A stretch of 64,000 nt of DNA from Pseudomonas sp. ATCC PTA-122608. Lineage in GTDB: Bacteria > Pseudomonadota > Gammaproteobacteria > Pseudomonadales > Pseudomonadaceae. Shown here piece by piece: positions 45,739 through 54,017 of the stretch; position 1 is the stretch's first letter; the number at the start of each line of letters is the position of its first letter. The notes under the pieces were generated by a model. It had not been told where the DNA came from, ran no database searches, and saw nothing but the letters and a program-made list of their open reading frames with translations. Position numbers and translations under genes: made by a program. The stretch is taken from contig NZ_LPNO01000053.1 in NCBI RefSeq assembly GCF_001952855.1, forward strand, positions 186,001-250,000, given 5' to 3'.

Positions 45739-46563
45739 ATGCTGAGCCCTTATATGTCACCCGTGGAACGGGTCTGGTTCTACAGTTTGCGGATTCTCTG
45801 CGGCATGATCCTGTTGTTCCTGATCTTGCCGGTGCTGGTGATCATCCCGCTGTCCTTCAACAGCGGAAGCTTCCTGGTTTACCCGCTGCAAGGTTTCTCG
45901 CTGCACTGGTACCAGGACTTCTTCGGCTCGGCGGAATGGATGCGCGCCTTGAAGAACAGCATCATCGTCGCCCCGGCGGCCACGGTGCTGGCGATGGTAT
46001 TCGGCACGCTGGCGGCGATTGGCCTGACGCGCGGGAATTTCCCGGGCAAGGCGCTGGTAATGGCCCTGGTGATTTCGCCGATGGTGGTGCCGGTGGTGAT
46101 TATCGGCGTGGCGAGTTACCTGTTCTTCGCGCCGCTGGGCCTGGGCAACAGCTTCTTTTCGCTGATCGTGGTGCACGCGGTGCTGGGCGTGCCGTTTGTG
46201 ATCATCACGGTGTCGGCGACCTTGCAAGGGTTCAACCATAACCTGGTGCGGGCGGCGGCCAGTCTGGGGGCGTCGCCGCTGACGGCGTTTCGCCGGGTGA
46301 CCTTGCCGCTGATTGCGCCGGGGGTGATTTCCGGGGCGCTGTTTGCCTTTGCCACCTCGTTTGATGAAGTGGTGGTGACGCTGTTCCTCGCCGGGCCCGA
46401 GCAGGCGACCTTGCCCCGCCAGATGTTCAGCGGCATCCGCGAAAACCTCAGCCCTACCATTGCCGCAGCGGCGACCTTGTTGATCGCCTTCTCGGTGGTG
46501 CTGTTGCTGACCCTGGAATGGCTGCGCGGGCGCAGTGAAAAACTGCGCACCGCCCAAGTCTAA
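45739..46563 (+). CDS. agtD: ABC transporter permease, PotC-type (AgtD-like)
   Basis: A 274-residue permease with six predicted helices and the ATPase-coupling EAA loop (RAAASLGASPLTAFRRVTLP). It pairs with the preceding permease to form the membrane channel. It begins 13 bp after the first permease with an AAGGAGA ribosome site overlapping the previous stop. Last gene of the transporter operon. Confidence 0.88.
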   Translation: MLSPYMSPVERVWFYSLRILCGMILLFLILPVLVIIPLSFNSGSFLVYPLQGFSLHWYQDFFGSAEWMRALKNSIIVAPAATVLAMVFGTLAAIGLTRGNFPGKALVMALVISPMVVPVVIIGVASYLFFAPLGLGNSFFSLIVVHAVLGVPFVIITVSATLQGFNHNLVRAAASLGASPLTAFRRVTLPLIAPGVISGALFAFATSFDEVVVTLFLAGPEQATLPRQMFSGIRENLSPTIAAAATLLIAFSVVLLLTLEWLRGRSEKLRTAQV

Positions 46564-46677
46564 AGCCAGATAGAGATCAAAATGTGGGAGCTGTGCCTAT
46601 TCAGTTGCTGAATGCAAGACAACCAGCCTAAGTCAGCTACTCTTGTGCCAGCCCATAACTGATAAGAGGCCGCGCAC

Positions 46678-47826
46678 ATGAGTACTTCCTCATTCAAGAT
46701 CGCCCACAAACTGCTCACCGGCCCAGGCGCCATCGAGCAACTGGCCGCCGAGCTGACGCGGCTGGATGTCGACAACCCGCTGATTGTCACCGATGCGGCG
46801 CTGGTCAAATCCGGCACCGTAGCCCTGGCACTGGCGCACCTGGGCGATCGGGCCTATGAAATTTTCGACCGCGTGCTGCCCGACCCGGAAATCGCCATCG
46901 TCGAAGACTGCATGCGCGTTTACCGCGAAGGCGGGCATGACGGCCTGATCGGCGTCGGCGGCGGCAGTGCCATCGACATCGCCAAGAGCGTAGCGGCCTA
47001 CGCCGGTTACCACGGCGCCCTGGCCGACCTGTTCGGCGTGGACCAGGTGCCCCGCAAAGGCCCGCCGCTGATCGCGATTCCCACCACCGCCGGCACCGGT
47101 TCGGAGGTGACCAATGTGGCGATTCTGTCGGACAAGGTCGCGCAACTGAAAAAAGGCATCGTCAGCGATTACTTGCTGCCGGACGTAGCCCTGATCAGCC
47201 CGCAAATGACCCTGACCTGCCCCCGCAGCGTCACTGCCGCCAGTGGTGTGGACGCGCTGGTGCACGCCATCGAGTCCTACTTATCGCTGAATGCCTCGCC
47301 GATCACCGATGCGCTGGCCATCGGTGCGATCAAGCTGATCGCCAAGGCGTTGCCCAAGGCCTACGCCAATCCGCTCAACCTGCAAGCCCGTGACGAAATG
47401 GCCACCGCCAGCCTGATGGCCGGGATGGCGTTCGGGAATGCCGGCGTGGGCGCGGTGCATGCGTTGGCCTATCCACTGGGCGGGCGCTTCAACATCGCCC
47501 ACGGCGTGAGCAATGCCTTGCTGCTGCCCTACGTGATGCACTGGAACAAGCTGGCGTGTGTGGAACGCATGCAGGAGATTGCCGAGGCCATGGGCGTGAA
47601 TGTCACGGGGCTGAGCGCCGTGGATGCGGCGGACCAGGCCGTCGAGGCGATGACGCGACTGTGTGCCGCAGTGGAGATCCCGTCCGGCCTGCGCAGCTTC
47701 GGTGTGCCTGAAGACGCGATTCCGGCCATGGCGGTAGAAGCCGCGGGGATCGAGCGCCTGATGCGCAACAATCCGCGCAAGCTCAGTGCCGCGGATATCG
47801 AGAAAATCTACCGGGCCGCTTACTAA
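46678..47826 (+). CDS. Iron-containing (group III) alcohol dehydrogenase
   Basis: A 382-residue NAD(P)-dependent dehydrogenase of the iron-activated family. It has the nucleotide loop IGVGGGSAIDIAKS (about 96-109), TTAGTGSEVT (about 137-146), and metal ligands in SGVDALVHAIESY and VHALAYPLGGRFNIAHG with its His residues. Substrate unknown; as it follows a probable 4-aminobutyrate/5-aminovalerate importer it might reduce or oxidise a C4/C5 semialdehyde or alcohol, but that is inference. AAGAGG stands about 10 bases upstream of ATG. Confidence 0.88.
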   Translation: MSTSSFKIAHKLLTGPGAIEQLAAELTRLDVDNPLIVTDAALVKSGTVALALAHLGDRAYEIFDRVLPDPEIAIVEDCMRVYREGGHDGLIGVGGGSAIDIAKSVAAYAGYHGALADLFGVDQVPRKGPPLIAIPTTAGTGSEVTNVAILSDKVAQLKKGIVSDYLLPDVALISPQMTLTCPRSVTAASGVDALVHAIESYLSLNASPITDALAIGAIKLIAKALPKAYANPLNLQARDEMATASLMAGMAFGNAGVGAVHALAYPLGGRFNIAHGVSNALLLPYVMHWNKLACVERMQEIAEAMGVNVTGLSAVDAADQAVEAMTRLCAAVEIPSGLRSFGVPEDAIPAMAVEAAGIERLMRNNPRKLSAADIEKIYRAAY

Positions 47827-47910
47827 CCATTGAGCGAGGTCACGGTGCGCGCGGCAAAGCATGAGGTATACAATGCGCGCCATCGTGATTTAGCTCAAAA
47901 AAGGTGCGTC

Positions 47911-48585
47911 ATGCAGCCCTTCGTCATTGCTCCATCGATTCTCTCCGCCGACTTCGCCCGCCTGGGCGAGGAAGTGGACAACGTGTTGGCCGCCGGTGCC
48001 GACTTCGTTCACTTCGATGTCATGGACAACCACTATGTGCCGAACCTGACCATTGGTCCGATGGTCTGCGCCGCCCTGCGTAAATACGGCGTGACCGCAC
48101 CCATCGACGCGCACTTGATGGTCAGCCCGGTGGACCGCATTGTCGGTGACTTCATCGAAGCCGGTGCGACCTACATCACCTTCCACCCGGAAGCCACGCT
48201 GCACGTTGACCGCACCCTGCAACTGATCCGCGAGGGCGGTTGCAAGGCAGGCCTGGTGTTCAACCCGGCCACTCCGCTAAGCGTGCTTGAGTACGTGATG
48301 GACAAGGTCGACATGGTCCTGTTGATGAGCGTCAACCCGGGCTTCGGCGGGCAGAAGTTCATCCCCGGTACCCTCAACAAGCTGCGCGAAGCGCGGGCGC
48401 TGATCGACGCCTCGGGCCGTGATATCCGCCTGGAGATCGACGGTGGCGTCAACGTCAACAACATCCGCGAAATCGCTGCGGCCGGTGCCGACACCTTTGT
48501 GGCCGGCTCGGCGATCTTCAATGCCCCGGACTATCAGGAAGTGATCGCCAAGATGCGTGCAGAACTGGCGCTGGCGCGCCCATGA
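47911..48585 (+). CDS. rpe: Ribulose-phosphate 3-epimerase
   Basis: A 224-residue TIM-barrel enzyme interconverting ribulose-5-phosphate and xylulose-5-phosphate in the pentose-phosphate pathway. Diagnostic segments: APSILSADFARLGEEV, HFDVMDNHYVPNLTIGP (metal His/Asp), AHLMVSPVDR, MSVNPGFGGQKF and EIDGGVNVNNI. The start was set at MQPFVIAPSIL; the upstream in-frame codons have no homology. It overlaps gph by 4 bp. Confidence 0.98.
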   Translation: MQPFVIAPSILSADFARLGEEVDNVLAAGADFVHFDVMDNHYVPNLTIGPMVCAALRKYGVTAPIDAHLMVSPVDRIVGDFIEAGATYITFHPEATLHVDRTLQLIREGGCKAGLVFNPATPLSVLEYVMDKVDMVLLMSVNPGFGGQKFIPGTLNKLREARALIDASGRDIRLEIDGGVNVNNIREIAAAGADTFVAGSAIFNAPDYQEVIAKMRAELALARP

Positions 48586-49400
48586 GCGGCTTTGAGCAGC
48601 TGTTCCCCGGCAAACTGCCACGGCTGGTGATGTTCGATCTGGACGGTACGTTGATCGATTCGGTGCCGGACCTGGCGGCCGCCGTGGACGACATGCTGCT
48701 CAAGCTCGGTCGCAAGCCGGCGGGCATCGAGTCGGTGCGCGAGTGGGTTGGCAACGGCGCGCAGATGCTGGTGCGCCGGGCCTTGGCCAACAACATCGAG
48801 GCCGAGGGTGTCGACGATGTGGAAGCCGAGCATGCGCTTGAGTTGTTCAACGTGGCCTATGAAAACGGCCACGAGCTGACCGTGGTTTATCCCGGTGTGC
48901 GCGACACCCTGAAATGGCTGCACAAGCAGGGCGTGGAAATGGCCCTGATCACCAACAAGCCGGAGCGCTTCGTCGCGCCGCTGTTGGACCAGATGAAGAT
49001 CGGCCGGTATTTCCGCTGGATCATCGGCGGCGATACCTTGCCGCAGAAGAAACCCGACCCGGCGGCGCTGTTTTTCGTGATGAAAATGGCCAATATCCCG
49101 GCCTCTCAATCGCTGTTCGTCGGCGATTCGCGCAGTGATGTGCTGGCGGCGAAAGCGGCGGGAGTCAAGTGCGTGGCCTTGAGTTACGGCTATAACCATG
49201 GCCGGCCGATTGCCGAAGAATCCCCGGCGCTGGTGATTGATGACCTGCGCCTGTTAATCCCCGGTTGCTTGGGAGCGGGCGCTGAGATAACGTTGCCCGA
49301 CGCTGTTCCATCCCCTTCTGGAAATCCCATCGTGGTGGTCACTCGCAAACTCTGGATGAAAGTCATCAAGGCCCTGGCCCGCTGGCGTTGGCGCGCCTGA
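48582..49400 (+). CDS. gph: Phosphoglycolate phosphatase
   Basis: A 272-residue HAD phosphatase removing phosphate from 2-phosphoglycolate. The nucleophile motif is MFDLDGTLIDS (Asp19, Asp21), with GDTLPQKKPDP and VGDSRSDVLAAKAAG as later HAD motifs. The catalytic fold ends near residue 230; the last 40 or so residues form a tail whose final 14 codons are, in the same frame and with the same stop, a tryptophan-type leader peptide (MKVIKALARWRWRA). The gene is thus both an enzyme gene and the carrier of the trpE leader. Confidence 0.96.
   Translation: MSGFEQLFPGKLPRLVMFDLDGTLIDSVPDLAAAVDDMLLKLGRKPAGIESVREWVGNGAQMLVRRALANNIEAEGVDDVEAEHALELFNVAYENGHELTVVYPGVRDTLKWLHKQGVEMALITNKPERFVAPLLDQMKIGRYFRWIIGGDTLPQKKPDPAALFFVMKMANIPASQSLFVGDSRSDVLAAKAAGVKCVALSYGYNHGRPIAEESPALVIDDLRLLIPGCLGAGAEITLPDAVPSPSGNPIVVVTRKLWMKVIKALARWRWRA
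49356..49400 (+). CDS. trpL: Probable trpE leader peptide (trpL), nested in frame in the gph 3' end
   Basis: A 14-codon ORF, MKVIKALARWRWRA, with two Trp codons close to its stop, 68 bp before trpE. Attenuation control of trpE is established in Pseudomonas putida. It is entirely inside gph, in the same frame, and shares gph's stop codon. A short hairpin GCCGC/GCGGC follows at 49410-49422, but no classic T-run is evident. Confidence 0.7.
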   Translation: MKVIKALARWRWRA

Positions 49401-49468
49401 CTGATCCTCGCCGCGCTGCGGCACGTTTGCACACCTGACCGTTAGACCCTCAAGCCACGAGGCACCTC

Positions 49469-50950
49469 ATGATCCGCGAAGAATTCCTGCGTTTGGCCGC
49501 TGCCGGCTACAACCGTATTCCCATGGCCTGCGAAACCCTGGCCGACTTCGACACCCCGCTGTCGATCTACCTGAAGCTGGCCGACGAGCCCAACTCCTAT
49601 CTGCTGGAGTCGGTGCAGGGCGGCGAGAAATGGGGCCGTTATTCGATCATTGGCCTGCCGTGCCGTACGGTGCTGCGTGTACATGACCACCATGTGAGCA
49701 TCACCCTGGACAGCGTCGAGATCGAAAGCCACGACGTTGAAGACCCGCTGGCCTTCGTCGAAGCATTCAAGGCGCGCTACAACGTGCCAACCATCGCGGG
49801 GCTGCCGCGTTTCAACGGCGGCCTGGTGGGTTACTTCGGCTACGACTGCGTGCGCTACGTGGAAAAACGCCTGGGCAAATCCCCGAACCCTGATCCATTG
49901 GGCGTGCCGGACATTCTGCTGATGGTTTCCGACGCGGTGGTGGTGTTCGATAACCTCGCGGGCAAGATGCACGCGATTGTGTTGGCCGACCCTTCCCAGG
50001 CCGACGCGTTCGAGCAAGGCCAGGCCAGCCTCGAAGCGCTGCTGGAAAAACTGCGCCAGCCGATCACCCCGCGCCGTGGCCTGGACCTTAGCCGTCCACC
50101 GGCGGCTGACCCGGTATTCCGTTCCAGCTTTACCCAGGATGACTACGAGCGTGCCGTCGATACCATCAAGGAATACATCCTTGCCGGTGACTGCATGCAG
50201 GTGGTGCCGTCGCAACGCATGTCCATCGACTTCAAGGCCGCACCCATCGATCTGTACCGGGCGCTGCGCTGTTTCAACCCGACGCCGTACATGTACTTCT
50301 TCAACTTTGGCGACTTCCACGTGGTGGGCAGTTCGCCGGAAGTGCTGGTGCGGGTCGAAGACAACCTGATCACCGTGCGCCCGATTGCCGGCACGCGCCC
50401 GCGTGGTGCCACCGAAGAAGCGGACCTGGCTCTTGAGCTGGACCTGCTGAGCGACGACAAGGAAATCGCCGAGCACTTGATGCTGATCGACCTGGGCCGC
50501 AACGACACCGGGCGTGTGTCGGAAATCGGTTCGGTGAAGCTCACCGAGAAGATGGTGATCGAGCGTTATTCCAACGTGATGCACATCGTGTCCAACGTCA
50601 CCGGCGAGCTGAAGGCCGGATTGACCGCGATGGATGCACTGCGGGCGATCCTGCCGGCGGGCACCTTGTCGGGTGCGCCGAAGATTCGTGCGATGGAAAT
50701 CATCGACGAGCTGGAGCCGGTCAAGCGGGGTGTGTATGGCGGTGCGGTGGGGTATTTCGCCTGGAACGGCAATATGGACACCGCGATCGCGATCCGTACG
50801 GCGGTGATCAAGGACGGCGAACTGCATGTGCAGGCAGGCGGCGGGATCGTGGCCGACTCGGTGCCGGCGCTGGAGTGGGAAGAGACGCTGAACAAGCGCC
50901 GCGCGATGTTCCGTGCGGTGGCGTTGGCTGAGCAGACCCCGCAGGGCTAA
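49469..50950 (+). CDS. trpE: Anthranilate synthase component I
   Basis: A 493-residue enzyme converting chorismate to anthranilate with ammonia supplied by TrpG, the first step of tryptophan synthesis. The N-terminal feedback site is recognisable (SYLLESVQGGEKWGRYS), and the chorismate-binding domain has RPIAGTRPRGATEEAD, LIDLGRNDTGRVS and AGTLSGAPKIRAMEIIDELE. It is transcribed behind a Trp-rich leader peptide. It is separated from trpGDC by an autotransporter gene, as usual in pseudomonads where the trp genes are split. Confidence 0.98.
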   Translation: MIREEFLRLAAAGYNRIPMACETLADFDTPLSIYLKLADEPNSYLLESVQGGEKWGRYSIIGLPCRTVLRVHDHHVSITLDSVEIESHDVEDPLAFVEAFKARYNVPTIAGLPRFNGGLVGYFGYDCVRYVEKRLGKSPNPDPLGVPDILLMVSDAVVVFDNLAGKMHAIVLADPSQADAFEQGQASLEALLEKLRQPITPRRGLDLSRPPAADPVFRSSFTQDDYERAVDTIKEYILAGDCMQVVPSQRMSIDFKAAPIDLYRALRCFNPTPYMYFFNFGDFHVVGSSPEVLVRVEDNLITVRPIAGTRPRGATEEADLALELDLLSDDKEIAEHLMLIDLGRNDTGRVSEIGSVKLTEKMVIERYSNVMHIVSNVTGELKAGLTAMDALRAILPAGTLSGAPKIRAMEIIDELEPVKRGVYGGAVGYFAWNGNMDTAIAIRTAVIKDGELHVQAGGGIVADSVPALEWEETLNKRRAMFRAVALAEQTPQG

Positions 50951-50963
50951 ATACCGCGAACCT

Positions 50964-51063
50964 TGTAGGAGCGAGCTTGCTCGCGAAGGACTCATAGGCG
51001 CCGCGCGCATTCAGGATGGGCGCGTCATCGTTAACGACCTTCGCGAGCAAGCTCGCTCCTACA
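50964..51063. repeat. REP doublet (inverted pair), family TGTAGGAGCGAGCTTGC
   Basis: Two perfect 26-bp inverted arms (50964-50989 and 51038-51063) between the convergent trpE and estA genes, with a GC-rich palindromic centre. Probable REPIN; may also end both transcripts. Confidence 0.88.
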
Positions 51064-51079
51064 GTTATTTTTTGCGTAA

Positions 51080-53002
51080 TCAGAAATCCACGCTCACCCC
51101 GACACTCACCCCCTGCTGGGTAAAGTTGTCATCCTTCCTCACGTTATAGGCCGCATTCAGCGCCAGGTCCTTGGTCACCTTGTGGCTAATCCCCAGGTTC
51201 AAGCGATCCGAATTACTGCGTGGCGTGTAGCCGTCCAGTTTGAAATCGATCCCCGGCACGCTGTTGAGTGACATGCCCACCCGCTGCGTATCGTTTTCAA
51301 ACTCGTGCTCATGGGCCACTTCGCCAAACACCAGGGTTTGCGGAGTGAAGCGGTAGTTGGCTTGTAATCCGATTCCCAGGCGCTTGGAGTCGCGCTGTTG
51401 GTCATCAAAGGTCAGCGCGGTGGAACGGGCATCTTTCTCCGAATAACCATTCACCTCGACCCGAGAGTAATCGGCGCTGATGAAGGGCGAGAAGTGCCAT
51501 TCGCTATTCGGCTCGGCGATGTCATACCCCACGCGCGCGCTCAAGGCCCATAGCCAGCCGTCAGTGTCGCCTTTCTCGGTGCCTTCGCTGATTCCCAGGG
51601 CGAACTTGCGCTTGAGGTTGTCGAAGTCCAGTTTGCCGCCGGTCAACGCGGCGTCGGCCCACCAGTGATCTTCCTGATACTGGGCGAACACGGTGCCCAG
51701 GTAGCTGTTGAGCTTGTAGTCCGAATCGCTGGCGCCGGCCTCAAGGCTCTGGCGATAGAAGCCTGCTGCCACACCCACGCGCCAGGCCTCGTTGAGTCGG
51801 TAGCTGCCGCCTATGTTCAGGTTGTAGCCGCTGCCGTCACCGCTGGCTGAACTGCTTTGATCATCGAAGTCCAGGTGCTGGCCGCCGGCGGCGACGATCG
51901 CTCGCCATTGGCCCACGGCCTGCCAGTTACCCGAGTCGGCTTGCCATTGGTTACGCAATTCATCCTGATGGGCGCGCAAGGTGCCCTGGGCCATTTCCGG
52001 GAGCAGGGTTATTTCCCAAGGGGCGGCGAGCAGCGAGTAGGCGTAGTCGGCGATCAGTTGCTGGCCGGCCTCGGTCGGGTGGACGGTGTCGTTGTAAATC
52101 AGCTTGGTAGGGTCTGGGTTGGTACCGCCGACGCCATACACGGGGTTCCGGCAGGTGGTGCCGCTGAAGCAGGTCTGGTTGAGGTTCTGGTTGGTGGCAA
52201 AGCCAAAGCGCCCGGGGTCGGCGAAGGTTTCCTTGAGCAGCAACGGAATGTTCAGCGGGATGATTTGCGCATCGATTTGCGACAGACGCTGCACCAGAGT
52301 CTGGTTGAACACGCCGGCCAACGCGCTGACCGTCCCTTGGAGCGGCGTGCCATTGACGGCAGGTGTCAGGCCCAGGTCCGGCAGCATCCACACCATTACA
52401 TATCGGGCGCCAGCCTGTTGCAGAGCCTCGGCGCTGTTGGCCAGGCGACCGGCTGCGGCCGAGGCTTGACCGGGGCTGAGGACCAGGCCGTCGAGGAAGT
52501 CATTCCCGCCGCCGGAGAGAAAGTACAACGCGTTGGGGTCGGCTCGGCCGCCCGTGGATGCCAGGTATCCGGGGCGCGTACGCAACACCTGCCCGGTGTC
52601 GCTATCGGTGACGGTGGAGTTGCCGGTGATGGCATCGGAGATCTGCTGGGTGGTGTAGCCGCCGACGGCCCAGTTGTTGCCGTCTGCCTGGCCTTGCGCG
52701 GCGCGCTCCGGCGAGGTGGATGCGTTCAGGTCGGCTGCCGCCACTCCCAGCTTGCCGCCCAATAATGTCGAGGAAATCAGCGAAGTGCTTTCGCCGCTGC
52801 CGTCGAAGTACTGCGGGCCGGTGCGGTTGGTGAAGCGATAGGTTGAGCCCGGTGCCCCAGGGTCGGCGAATGTCCCGGCATCGGCCAGGCTGTCGCCGAA
52901 TACGATCATGGTCGAGTAGGGCGACGGCGCGGCGAACGCTTGGGAGCAAGCCAGGGTTAGCAGGCAGCCGACGAGTGGAGCGAAACAAGGGGTCTTGGTC
53001 AT
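51080..53002 (-). CDS. estA: Autotransporter GDSL esterase EstA
   Basis: A 640-residue surface esterase. Signal peptide (APLVGCLLTLACSQAFA), then a GDSL/SGNH passenger with block I MIVFGDSLADAGTF (nucleophile Ser), block III GGGNDFLDG and block V DTVHPTEAGQQL (catalytic Asp/His), then a C-terminal 12-strand autotransporter barrel (about 345-640, ending in a Phe). EstA of P. aeruginosa supports rhamnolipid production and motility. The start at MTKTPCF was favoured by a GGAC element upstream; an ATG four codons earlier is the alternative. It lies between trpE and trpG on the opposite strand. Confidence 0.93.
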   Translation of the reverse strand: MTKTPCFAPLVGCLLTLACSQAFAAPSPYSTMIVFGDSLADAGTFADPGAPGSTYRFTNRTGPQYFDGSGESTSLISSTLLGGKLGVAAADLNASTSPERAAQGQADGNNWAVGGYTTQQISDAITGNSTVTDSDTGQVLRTRPGYLASTGGRADPNALYFLSGGGNDFLDGLVLSPGQASAAAGRLANSAEALQQAGARYVMVWMLPDLGLTPAVNGTPLQGTVSALAGVFNQTLVQRLSQIDAQIIPLNIPLLLKETFADPGRFGFATNQNLNQTCFSGTTCRNPVYGVGGTNPDPTKLIYNDTVHPTEAGQQLIADYAYSLLAAPWEITLLPEMAQGTLRAHQDELRNQWQADSGNWQAVGQWRAIVAAGGQHLDFDDQSSSASGDGSGYNLNIGGSYRLNEAWRVGVAAGFYRQSLEAGASDSDYKLNSYLGTVFAQYQEDHWWADAALTGGKLDFDNLKRKFALGISEGTEKGDTDGWLWALSARVGYDIAEPNSEWHFSPFISADYSRVEVNGYSEKDARSTALTFDDQQRDSKRLGIGLQANYRFTPQTLVFGEVAHEHEFENDTQRVGMSLNSVPGIDFKLDGYTPRSNSDRLNLGISHKVTKDLALNAAYNVRKDDNFTQQGVSVGVSVDF

Positions 53003-53203
53003 GAGTCCGTCCATGCTTTTGTTTTTTTATCAGCACTGTGACTGTAGCGACCTTCCAAGGGTTCTGAAAAAATTGACGCCAATTATCGGTCGGGCACTTA
53101 CGCCCGTATTTGCGGCGCCATATTGCACCGCTGGCGAGGCTACGTTACTGTGCTTGGACGTATGAATGAGACCCTCCCCGTGTTGATCATCAGCAAACTC
53201 TTG

Positions 53204-53248
53204 ATGCGAGTAGTCAAGGCACACGCCCGTTGGCGTTGGCGCGCCTAA
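53204..53248 (+). CDS. trpL: Probable trpGDC leader peptide (second trpL)
   Basis: A 14-codon ORF MRVVKAHARWRWRA with tandem Trp codons, clearly paralogous to the leader before trpE (10 of 14 residues identical, including the last six), and with similar DNA upstream (GCAAACTCTNGATG). It is free-standing here, not part of another gene. It lies 166 bp before trpG. Confidence 0.72.
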   Translation: MRVVKAHARWRWRA

Positions 53249-53414
53249 CTTTTCTCTACCGGCCACGCCGGACCTGTACCGATTTGCCTTCTTCACCCTT
53301 TGTTCGACGCCCCTTGCCGGCCAACCCCGGCAACCGGAAAGTGCGTCTGGCAGCGGGTCACTCCCTTGGAAGGCCGTCATTAGAAGTCAGTGAATTCAAG
53401 AGGTTTTAACCCAC
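53249..53414 (+). promoter_or_regulatory. Candidate attenuator region of trpGDC
   Basis: Downstream of the leader peptide are two GC hairpins: CCGGC/GCCGG at 53259-53271 and TTGCCGG/CCGGCAA at 53314-53333. Their arms are similar enough to pair with each other, as expected for alternative folds. No clear T-run marks the terminator, so which hairpin ends transcription cannot be decided by eye. Confidence 0.5.
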
Positions 53415-54008
53415 ATGTTGCTGATGATTGATAACTACGACTCCTTTACCTACAACGTTGTGCAGTACCTGGGCGAGCTCGGCGCCGAGGTCAAGGTAGT
53501 GCGCAACGACGAATTGAGCGTGGCGCAAATAGCCGCGTTGAACCCTGAACGCATCGTCGTTTCCCCAGGCCCGTGCACGCCGACCGAAGCCGGCATCTCC
53601 CTCGAAGCCATCAAATATTTCGCCGGCAAGCTACCGATCCTGGGCGTTTGCCTGGGCCATCAGTCCATCGGCCAGGCCTTCGGCGGCGACGTAGTTCGCG
53701 CCCGCCAGGTGATGCACGGCAAGACCAGCCCGGTGTTCCACAAGGACCAGGGCGTATTCCACGGTTTGAACCTGCCGGTGACGGTAACCCGCTACCACTC
53801 GCTGGTGGTCAAGCGTGAAACCCTGCCCGAATGCCTTGAGCTGACGGCCTGGACCCAACTGGAAGACGGCTCCGTCGACGAGATCATGGGCCTGCGTCAC
53901 AAAACACTGAACGTCGAAGGGGTGCAATTTCACCCGGAATCGATTTTGACCGAGCAGGGCTACGAGCTGTTCGCTAACTTTCTCAAGCAGAGCGGCGGCA
54001 CGCGCTAA
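53415..54008 (+). CDS. trpG: Anthranilate synthase component II (glutamine amidotransferase)
   Basis: A 197-residue class I amidotransferase feeding ammonia to TrpE. The catalytic triad is present: Cys79 in GVCLGHQSIGQAFGG, and His173/Glu175 in VQFHPESI. PGPCTPTEAGIS supports the TrpG/PabA group. First gene of trpGDC, 9 bp before trpD. Confidence 0.98.
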   Translation: MLLMIDNYDSFTYNVVQYLGELGAEVKVVRNDELSVAQIAALNPERIVVSPGPCTPTEAGISLEAIKYFAGKLPILGVCLGHQSIGQAFGGDVVRARQVMHGKTSPVFHKDQGVFHGLNLPVTVTRYHSLVVKRETLPECLELTAWTQLEDGSVDEIMGLRHKTLNVEGVQFHPESILTEQGYELFANFLKQSGGTR

Positions 54009-54017
54009 GGACTTTTC

